In this document: one piece after another, positions 1 through 10,959 of the stretch | Layout of the letters: every line of letters starts with the position of its first letter | How positions within the stretch are numbered: position 1 is the first letter of the stretch | Source of the DNA: Telopea speciosissima | Lineage: Eukaryota > Streptophyta > Magnoliopsida > Proteales > Proteaceae | Direction of reading: 5' to 3' | Assembly (NCBI RefSeq): GCF_018873765.1 | Contig: NC_057922.1 | Location: 12,599,563-12,663,562, forward strand | Length of the DNA stretch: 64,000 nt | Program-made: the position numbers and the translations under genes | The notes under the pieces: generated by a model | Databases searched by the model: none | The model's input: only the letters and a program-made list of their open reading frames with translations | Told to the model about the DNA's origin: nothing

Positions 1-3000
1 CATGTTAACCCCAGATATAACAATAATGTCGGTGGGAACTGAGATAACATATGGTGATTCAATGGTGCCAGATGATGGTTGGGAGCAATTTTTGAATCAG
101 AAATGGGACAAAAACATTGTTGTGGAGGAAGCATCCAAGTTTCCCGAACTCACTTTTCAGGTATTGTTTACATCAGCAAGCTTCTGGGCTAATGATTCTT
201 TTTTGAAGAAATTTCTGCCTAATAATCTATTTTGGGCTATTGATTATTGTATTTATTGACCCTACAAATGAACTCTAGGTTTGCTTCTTCATCAATAATG
301 AAATTGTATTTCTTTTAATTTTTTTTCTGGTGAACAAGTAAAGAATATCTGCTTGTATCTATCAAGAATCTGATTGTAGTTGCTTGAGTCTGATGCAGTC
401 TGACACAGAGCAGCGACCACACAAGGTGAGCTTTTATGTAGAGAAGGGTAAAGCCCAGGAGGTGATGAAGGCTCTTTCAGAGAGGCTGAAGAAACATGGG
501 GTAAGAATGAATAGTTATAATCTATTATTGTGTAAAAGGATGTTCAACAGTTAACTTTTCAGTTTTCTAAAATTCATCTGAATATCTTCTACATCATAAA
601 TTTAAAACCTTATCCTTCGGAGCTGCCTCTAATGGGTTCATATTTCAAATTTTTTTTGCTTTCTTTGGGCCAGTTAGATGTAAAAATAATTTACAGTGGT
701 GGGATGGATCTTGATATTTTACCACAAGGTGCTGGCAAAGGACAAGCTCTTGCATATTTACTTAAGAAGTTCAAGGCTGAAGGCAAGCCACCGAAAAACA
801 CTCTTGCATGTGGTGATTCTGGTAATGATGCCGAGCTTTTCAGCATCCCAGATGTACATGGTGTAATGGTTGGTGGTCTTTCTTCCCGAAGAATCACTTA
901 AATATACTAATTGTTCTTTCTCTCACTTTTAAACCACTGGTGTATACTTATAACCTTTATGTCACACTCCTGTGCCATATGCAGGTTGCAAATGCCATGG
1001 AAGAACTATTACATTGGCATGCTGAAAATGCTAAGAACAACCCCCATATAATTCATGCTACTGAAAGGTGTGCAGGAGGGATCATAGAAGCAATTGGTCA
1101 TTTTAAGCTAGGTCCAAGTGTATCTCCAAGAGATGTTAAAGATTTCTCAGAGTGCAAAGTGGAACATTTCCATCCTGGTCATGAAGTGGTGAAGTTTTAC
1201 TTGTGCTATGAGAGATGGCGGCGTGGAGAAGTTGAGAATTCGCAGCATTTTTTACAGAACTTGAAAGCAGTCTTTGTATGTCTGATGTTGATTCTTTCCC
1301 ACTCCAACAATTTCCTTTTATTTGATTAATTGATTGATTGCATTTATTTCACTGTTATGTTAACTTCAAAGGATTGTTTTGGCTTAGTATTCCCTGTCTA
1401 TTGCAATATGAATTCAAGGGTGTCCAACAATTAATCAGTCATGATAACTGTTTGATTGCAACTTACAGTAGTACAAAAGAAAAAAAGAGGGAACAGGAGA
1501 GACAGAATAAATCAATCATTTGAAGCTAACCGCTTTTTGAAATAATCATGCATGAGATTTGAGTACCGGGTTCTTTGGATTTTATGAAAATTGGTTAAGC
1601 AAATCAACTTAAGTTTAAGCATTGATATCTAATAGTTGAGCTTTGAGCACTCTAATCTACTTTTACACCCTGTTTTGATAATGATTATCCACCTTTTTTT
1701 TTGGGGTTATAGAACAGTAACTGATTTTAATTGCTTATTCTTTTTTCTCCGTCCAGTATCCATCTGGAATCCTTGTCCATCCTTCTGGAGTTGAGTGCTC
1801 TCTTCATAGCTGCATAGATGCAATGGGAAGTTGTTATGGAGACAAACAAGGAAAACAATTCCGGATATGGACTGATAGAGTTTCATGTGCACAGATTGGT
1901 TCAGACATATGGCTCGTTAAGTTTGATAAGTGGGAACTCTCTGGTGAGTGCTACTTACTTAATGAGGTGGATTTTATCTTTATCTGTTTCATCATTTTTT
2001 AAGCATTTGATTAAAAGTGAGTCATTGCTATGCTGTATAATATTTTTTTCTATGAGTGACTATACAGCACTACTCAAGTAAAGATTATCCCAACCACTTA
2101 GGTTAAGCAACAAGTGATTTTTGTGGGGTATGAAACAACTTATTGATCTTCTTAAGGCTCTGTTACCCAGATTTGTGTCCCAACCTTGCAGGAATTGTGT
2201 GTCCACATTTACGGTCACTGATTTGGCCATGGGAGTAGGATGGACTCTCGGGTGATTCCTCCCTGCCAAGCCTCATCATTTGTTATTAGGGAGAGAGAAG
2301 TAAAGAGGAAGGGGGGGAGGGAGGGAGGGGAAAGGGGCATACCTGTTGCCAACCTCTTATTTTCTCCTTCTGTTCAACTCTGCCTCTGCTCTTGCTCTCC
2401 CCTCTTCTCTCTCAGGTCTTTAACTAATTGTTTAGCACAGGGGGTATGCTGACCTATGGTCTAAAGCCAATGCTATGGGCCCTGAATAAATAATTTTATA
2501 AAATTATTTTCAATATAAATAGCTAATAATATACTTAAAAAAACTGCTTGTCCCTGAGCTTCAAATCCTGTTTCTTAGGATTTGTTGAGTCCGATCGACG
2601 CCCCAATGTGTTGGATTTAGGCACCTGCACCCACATCTTGGTAACATATGGGCCAGGCTGGCTGAACCTGCTGTGTCTACATTACGTGCCTGAGCAAGTA
2701 TTGTCCCAAATTGACCTCAGGTTACTTGGCCAAAACTGCACTCCTAACCAAAATTTCCTTTACCTGGTCCCATTTTCAGAATACTTATGCAGCCTTGTGG
2801 GAGAATAATAGATGTTCCAATGCTTCAAAGCACCAGTAACCAGTTGGATCCACATGCTGAATAACTTAACTCAAAAAATCCTACCCAACTAAATGGGGTT
2901 GGCTACAGGAAACCTGTTTCGTCATTCAACTCTATGGTCATATTTGTTGTTGACCGAAAAGCATTATGATGGGGTTCAAAATCACCTAAGGCTTAGGAAT

Positions 3001-6000
3001 TCAGAAATCCCTTAGAAAACCTGAATATCAGGGATTAGGAACGAGAAACCAGCAAACAGAGAAGTCTCAAAATTACAGTTAAACAGGTCCCAAAAAACTG
3101 GTCGAGTGACCTAATGGGTATGTAGAATAACTTATTGTTAACAAAATAGGTTTGTGGAATAATGCTTGAATGATCAATGAGATCAGTCAAGCTCTCTATT
3201 TATAATAATAATAAAAGAGATTACAAGGGGAAACACTATTTATGACACTGTTCACGTGAACAGTGCACAGTCCTAATTACATTTCTACCCTTGCTCATAA
3301 ATACATAAATAAAAAATAAATAAAACACCCAAAAGACCAGAATACCATGGGGGTATTCTGGTGTACATAATTTAACACTCCCCCTCAAGTTGGTGCAAAT
3401 ATATCAATCATGCCCAACTTGACTAGAATGGGATGGAACAATTTCCCAGATAATCCCTTAGTGAAGATATCAGCAACCTGATCAGCAGACTTCACAAAGG
3501 GAACACAAATCAACCCTTCTTCCAGCTTTTCCTTGATGAAATGTCTGTCCACTTCAACATGTTTAGTGCGATAATGCTGTACCGGGTTGTGTGCAATGCT
3601 GATTGCAGCTTTGTTATCACAGTAGAACATCATGGGAAGATGAACAGGAACACCAAGATCTTGTAGCAAGCTTTTCAACCAAAGTAACTCACAAATGCCT
3701 TGTGCCATAGCTAGCCCGAAACTCGGCTTCAGCACTAGAACGAGCCACCACATTTTGCTTCTTGCTACGCCAAGTGACCAAATTGCCACCTACAAAAGAA
3801 CAAGACCTAGAGATAGACTTCCGATCTGCAGAACCAGCCCGTCAAGATCGGTATACGCCTCTACCCGTAGGTTACCATTAGGAGACAGAAGAATGCCTTT
3901 TCCAGGAGCTGACTTCAAGTAGTGGAGAATCTGAAGAACAGCCTCCATATGAGAAGAATAGGGATCATGCATGAATTGACTCACAGTACTCACAGCAACA
4001 GCAATATCTGGACGAGTCTGTGAGAGATAAATTAGCTTTCCCACTAGGCGTTGGTACCGGCCTTTATCAACAGGTTCACCTTCCTTTTCTTTGAGACGAA
4101 CAGTAGTCTCCATAGGAGTATCTGAAGGGTGACATCCTAACAGACCAGTTTCAGCCAACAAGTCTAGGACATACTTCCTTTGGGAGAGAAAGATGCCTTT
4201 AGAAGATCTGGGAACCTCAATCCCAAGAAAGTACCGTAGCGGCCCTAGATCTTTAATCTCGAATTCCTGCCCAAGAAACCTCTTCAACCGGCTGATCTCA
4301 TCCCCATCACTGCCTGTAACCACAATGTCATCTACATACACTATAAGAACAGTGAGCTTCTCACCAGCCCTCTTTATAAAGAGAGTATGATCAGCATTAC
4401 TTTGCTTGTAGCCAACAGATGTCATTGCCTTGTGGAACCGACCAAACCATGCTCGAGGTGATTGCTTCACCCATACAATGCTCGCTTCAATTTGCACACC
4501 TTGCCTTCATTATTGTCGGAAGAAAAACCTGGTGGAATATCCATGTATACCTCCTCACAAAGTTCCCCATTTAGGAAGGCATTCTTCACATCCAACGTTG
4601 GAGATCCCATCCAAGATTAATCGCACATGATAGTAAAACCCGAATCGTATTCAATTTTGCAACGGGGCAAAAGTCTCCCGATAGTCAATCCCATATGTTT
4701 GGGTGAAGCCCTTTGCAACCAAACTGCCTTATACCGATCCACGGACCCATCAATCTTTTGTTTGACCACAAACACCCACTTACATCCCACTGGTTTTTTT
4801 CCTGGAGGGAGGGTTACAAGATCCCAAGTGTTGTTTTTTTCTAAAGCTCTAATTTCTTCCAATATAGCTGCCTTCCACTTTCCATTTGTATATGCTTCCT
4901 GCCAGTTTTTAGGAATAGGAACAGAAGAAAGAGAGGACACAAATGCACAAAAAGATGGAGAAAGAGAACTATAAGAAACAAAGCGAGAAATGGGATGCAG
5001 GGTGCAAGTCCTAGTACCTTTTCGATGAGCAATAGGTAGATCGGAAGGAGAGGTCTCACCACAAGGAGGAGGAGGATCTGACTCCTGGGTTGGCAATTGG
5101 ATAGGTATTGGTGCCATAGTGGATTGATGCTACCCTCTGATGGTGTGTCTCTTGTAGGTGATGATATTAGAGTTGTCAATTTTCTTCTGAAATTCACTGA
5201 TGGTTCTCTGGATTGGAGTCAACTCCCCCTGACAATGATCATTACTACCATTATTTCCTACATACTCCCCCTGTAAAGGAGTCCCTACAGATGAAGGGAC
5301 AGCAGCCAAAGGAGGCTGGACAACAGCGGTAGGAGGCTGGGCAGCAGTGGTAGGAGGCTGGGCAGCAGCCAAAGGAGGAATTTCAAGGGGAGGAAACACA
5401 AGCACATCTTCATTGGAACCAGAATTCTCCCCCTGAAGATGTGTAGACTGATAATAGGCAAGACTTTCATGAAAGACCACATCCATATTGACTAAAGTAC
5501 GACGAGAAGGAGGGTGGTAACACTTATAACCTTTCTGGGTTGGAGAATAACCCAAAAAAATACACCTTAACCCACGAGGATCAAATTTGCCATGAGGTTT
5601 AGTGTCTCTGGCATAATACACACAACCGAAAACTTTGGGAGGAACCACAAAGGTGGAATTCCCATGTAAATTATCGGCCGGACTGTGGGAGTCAAGAACA
5701 CGGGAAGGCAACCAATTAATAAGATAGGTTGCAGTAAAAATAGCATCCCCCTAATATTGAGAGGGAACATGGCGCGAAAACATCAACACCCTGGCCACTT
5801 CCAACAAGTGTCGGTTCTTCCTTTCAGCTACACCATTTTGGGTTGGGTTATCAACACAACTTGTCTGATGAACAATCCCATTATCAGCCAGGTATTTCTG
5901 AAATTGAGTCTCTGTATACTCAGTCCCATTATCACTTCTCAAGACTTTGAGAGTAGCATTGAACTGAGTTTTGACCATGTTATGGAAATACTGAAAACAA

Positions 6001-9000
6001 GAAAAAACTTGACTTTTGGTGTGTAAAAGATAAACCCATGTGTGTCTAGAATGACAATCAATAAAAGAGACAAACCAACGGTGACCAGAAACCGAAGTCT
6101 TACGACTGGGGCCCCAAACATCATAATGTACTAAGTGAAAAAGCGAAGAACTCCTTTTATTAGAAATAGAATAAGTTGAACGTGTCTGTTTGGCCAGAAC
6201 ACAAGCCTCACAAAAGAAATCGGTCTTATCACAATGTTTGACCAAAGTAGGAAATAAAGATGTTAAGATGCTTAAGGGGGGGTGACCTAATCTAGAGTGC
6301 CACTGATAAATTTCAGAAGATACTAAGGAATTCTGATGTAGTGGTAGTAATGGAGGTGGAGTGAGACGTCCATCGTCAAGCAAGTATAGGCCACCATGCA
6401 CTTTACCCAATCCAATCGTCTTCCCAGAGTCCAGATCCTGAAAAACACAATGGGAAGGAAAAAAAGTTACTTTGCAGTTAAGATCATGAGTTATACTACT
6501 AATAGAAAGAAGGTTAGTAGTAAAATTTGGAATATGTAAAACATTGGACAAAGGAAGGGAAGGAGTGCAGTTAATGATTCCTTTTTCAGAAATGGAGGAA
6601 AGGGAACCATCAGCCACCTTGACTTTGTCTTTCCCAGAGGTAGGAGAATAACGATGGAAGAGGCTAGAGGACCCGGTCATGTGATCTGTAGCTCCAGAAT
6701 CAATGATCCAAGGATGGGAAGCTACAGAGGCACAATGACCACCAAACGAAATACCTGACCGAGCAAAGTGTGAACCTGAAGGAGTAGACGAAGTGGCAGT
6801 AGCAGTGGAAGACTTTAGCACATGTAGGAATGCCTGTAAATCCTCCTGAGATAGGCCAGTGTCAGTAGTAGGGGCTGCAGTGACAGACTCAGAGTGATTG
6901 GCCTTGGTTTTTGGTTTTCGCTTGGCAGCCCGTTTAGCCTCAAAGTCAGCAGGCTTCCCATGAAGTTTCCAACATTTGTCCTTGGTGTGATAAGGCTTAT
7001 GAGAATGCTCACAAGTAATAGTGTCAATAGTAGTACCACCCACAGAGAGAGTGCCAACTGGTGTAGAAGGAGCCGGTACAGTAGTCTGAAGGGCTGATCT
7101 GTCAGGGACAGCAGGATGCAACATAGCAGCTCGGCGATTTTCTTCAGAGGAGACTAAGGCATAAGATTGCTCAAGTTTGGGAAAAGGGGAATGGCCCAAC
7201 ACTTGAACACGAATTGGGTCATACTCAACATTCAACCTAGCCAAGAAGTCAGACCCTGATTTTATCCACATGTTTCTTATAGGCAGCCAGATTAGTAGCA
7301 TTATCAGGTTGGTAATCAGAGAAGTGGTCCAACTGTTGCCAAAGGTTGCGCAGAGTAGCATAATATTTAGAGACTGTTAAGTCCCCCTAAGTAGTATGAA
7401 GAACCTTCTTCCTGAGTTCATAGACCTGTGCATCATTACCAAACTGTCCGTACGTTTCCTTACAGGCTGACCAAACCTGAGAAGCTGTATCAAAAAGGAG
7501 GAACCCATGTGCAATGTCCGAAGTCATAGAACCAATCAAATAAGACATGAGAACACCATTGTTGGCAAGCCAGCGAGTCAGGGCAGCACCTGGGGCAGCA
7601 GGCATGGGAACAATGCAATCAATGTGGCCAGTGAGACCACGGCCAGCAATAGCAAAAGAGGCTGACCGAGACCACAATAGGTAGGTTGCTGCCATCAAGT
7701 TTGATGGGATTGGGCTGAAAAGTATGATAATCTGATTTTTCATGTCCAGGTTGATTAGAAGTTGCAGTGGAATCAGCAGAATCACCCATAGTTGCAACAA
7801 GGCTGTGGAGAATGAAAAACGAGCAATTGCACCAAACCAAGAGCTGAAATCAAGGTCGAGTGGGCCAATATGAAGGGCAAAATAGCTCCCAAAAAATCAG
7901 CAGCAACAGAGAGATCCCTTCCACAGAGATCGACAATGTCAGGGTTTTGGAAGAGAACCCGAAATTGGAGATCGATGTGGTGATGGGGATCCAAAAAAAA
8001 ATTGACGAAGAAGCTTGATTGAATCTGTCCAAGAACCTATAGAGGATGTCCTTGATGAAGAGAAGAAGTTCCAATAAAAAAACAGGAGCAAACAGCCCAA
8101 TTCCCAAAAATCGATAATGATCAGGGTTTTAGAAAACCCTAAAAAAGAGGAATCGATTGGGAGAAGGGGTCTTCAACAACCAAAAAAGGCTTGAGGGCAG
8201 CCGGTCTAGATCGCAGATGAGTGTCCAATATGTAGAAAACCAGCCTTGATCAATGGTAGTGGCTAGGGCTTCAAAATTCTGGAAACTCCAAAAATCGCAG
8301 ACAGGAACCAGCAGCAATCGAACCAAATAAATTATCTCATAAAGGGGAAAAACAGAGGTGGGCATAGGGCAGCAACTAGATCATATGATCACCTCTGTAG
8401 TGCTGCCCTTAGGAAGGGAGGAGAAGCAAAGGGGAAAAAAGGAGAGAAAAGAAGGGGAAAAAAGGAGAGAAGGGGAGGAAAGAAAAAACGATAGGAAGGG
8501 GGTGGGTTTTGAAAACTTAGATCAGAGAAATTTTGGCTCTGATACCATGTTAATAAAACAGGTTTGTGGAATAATGCTTGAATGATCAATGAGATTAGTC
8601 AAGCTCTCTATTTATGATAATAATAAAAGAGATTACAAAGGGAAACACTATTCACGTGATCAGTGTCACAGCCCTAATTACATTTCTACCCTTGCTCATA
8701 AATACATAAATAAATAAAAAATAAAACACCCAAAAGACCAGAATACCCCCATGGTATTCTGGTGTACATAATTTAATACTTATCAAATCTTGAAGGGACT
8801 CCAAGGTCTGGATTCAGAGAGTTAGAATTTTCCTTACTAAGTAGGAAACTGAAATTTGAGGGGAAACAGTGAAATCGATAATAGGAAATTTTGGAATTCA
8901 AAACCGTAGTCTATATTGATGTTATTAAATGAATTAACAAAAAATTGAAGCCTTGACCATGTTCAGAAATCAGAACTGAAAAATCAGATCTGAAATCAGA

Positions 9001-9248
9001 GATTTCGGAAATCCAAGTTGAAATAGGATACTAGAACTCAATAGAAAAGATTGAATTTTGAAAACTGTTTCTGAAATCCGAACTTGGTATTGATAAACAA
9101 GGTTGAAACTGAAGATCAAGAGCAAGGCATAGTTAAACAGATTACTAAATAATCAAGCTACAGAATTAAGAAAGCGAAAAGTATGCACAGGTTAAAGAGA
9201 GAGTGCAGAAACTGACCTGTAGTCAATTATGGAGAAGGGGAGAAAATA

Positions 9249-9295
<47 letters not shown>

Positions 9296-10909
9296 CAAGA
9301 ATCCACCTGTTGGGAACCGGAATCCACCAGAACCCCCTTGCTAATTGCATAGCAGAGAAGAACACTCAGAATCCACCGAGCCACCTGAGAATCCACCAAG
9401 CAAAGGTCTGAAATCTACAGACTGGAAAACTTCAAGCTTTTTGTTTTTTCATTAAAACAAAGCATATGGAGGCTGTTCAGCCTTTACAAGTTTACATAAA
9501 AGAAAAAAGAAGTCAAATTCTTAGTGTATAATAAAAACAAAAACCGATTGAAAAAGGAACCTTCCATACGCAGGTGCTTTGGAAGGAATCCTAGGCTGAC
9601 TCAAAAACTGACCTTATTTCCTCCAGCCCATGGCTGTGATTGGAGTATCCTAATGCAACAAAATACTGAATAAAATAAAGAAAAAACTCCTAAAATCTAG
9701 CCCACTATATGGAGAAGCTTGGGTTAATCAAAACTTGAACCCTGGGTCAAGTTTAGACCAAAAACTGAACCAAACCAAAGCTGCTGGCCATCTTTCTCTT
9801 CTTTCTATTGCTGGAAATCTGCATCACATCATGTCTGTTTCCAATACTTCTCTCAAGGTGATTTTTGAGCAACCCCTTGTTCTTTTAATTCCTCTAAGCT
9901 GCACTATATCACTCCTTAGCAATGCATTGAAAGGCCTTTGTTGTACATTCGCAGACCACTTCAAATGGCTCTCCCTCAACTTATCACTTAAGTGGATCCA
10001 CTCCAAAGTTACTAGCTTCTGCTATTTGCTTTCTCCAATATCCACTCCATATCACTATATTCTGTATTGGGAGCCTTTGGGTTGGTTGAGGTTTCTCTTG
10101 TTCTCTGGTAGATGCGCCCCCCCCCCCTCCCTCCCAAAAAAAAAAAAAAAAGCAATCTAGATTGGATTATATGTTTCCCGCAGTTTCATCATCATTCTCT
10201 AGTCTGTATTCCCTTGTATAAATTTATAAGCTTATTTTACTATCACTCATCCTGATGATTCTGTTGACGGAACTTGCTTATCTAGAAGTGAAGGATCCAT
10301 ATTTATAGTAACTGCTCTTCTGAATGTTTTCCTTGAACAAATCGGATTCTCTGATGATTCTTCCTGAGCCACCTCTTGCTCAAAATTGTCGATTAATTTG
10401 TATGACCATTGAGGAACCCTTTTACGGATTTCTTTTATTCCAATAGATTTTTTTAATTCCTTGATTTTTTGGATAAATTCTAACAGCATCAAATAAAAAT
10501 CTAAAAGAATTCCCTTAATAGAATTTCTACCCTCAACCATCAAGGCCTAACTCTCACGGACAGAAAAGAAATTGCTCAAGCTTTCCAGGCCCACTTCCAG
10601 AGCATATATACCTCATCTCATGCCTCCATCGATGATGAATATTTTGTCCCCATTCGAGGTCGGGTTTCAGTCATATTTATCCAGAAGTGAATGATCCATA
10701 TTTTATCCAGAAGAGAATTATTCATATTTATCCAGAAGTGAACTAATCAAAATAGTACTCAAAGTTGAACTTGCTTCTAAACATCATTTTGAAGCAGAGA
10801 AATTAATTCATGCCATCCATTTACTGTATGATTAAATTACCCCTCTTTGTATTATGTTCCTCCAGAGCTGGGATAATTCCCCTTATTTTAGGTTTAACAG
10901 ATAAGCTCT

Positions 10910-10959
<50 letters not shown>

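Larger units (their letters stand above)
3136..8778 (-). mobile_element. Ty1-copia LTR retrotransposon, complete but degenerate
   Basis: Element of 5643 bp on the minus strand inside the SPP intron. Its 5' LTR is 8548-8778 and its 3' LTR 3136-3377; both begin TGTTAA, and the outer terminus has decayed from CA to TA in the right-hand LTR. A perfect 5-bp target duplication CTTAT lies at 3131-3135 and 8779-8783. The primer-binding site next to the 5' LTR matches initiator-Met tRNA (TGGTATCAGAGCC on the minus strand). A polypurine tract abuts the 3' LTR. The gene order protease, integrase, reverse transcriptase, RNase H places it in Ty1-copia. The LTRs differ by several substitutions and small indels, so the insertion is not recent. 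Coding is broken in many places; it could move only with help from another copy. Confidence 0.95.

Noticed and set aside
9251-9293. AT run as an origin or promoter
   Set aside because: A simple microsatellite in an intron; nothing else supports a role.
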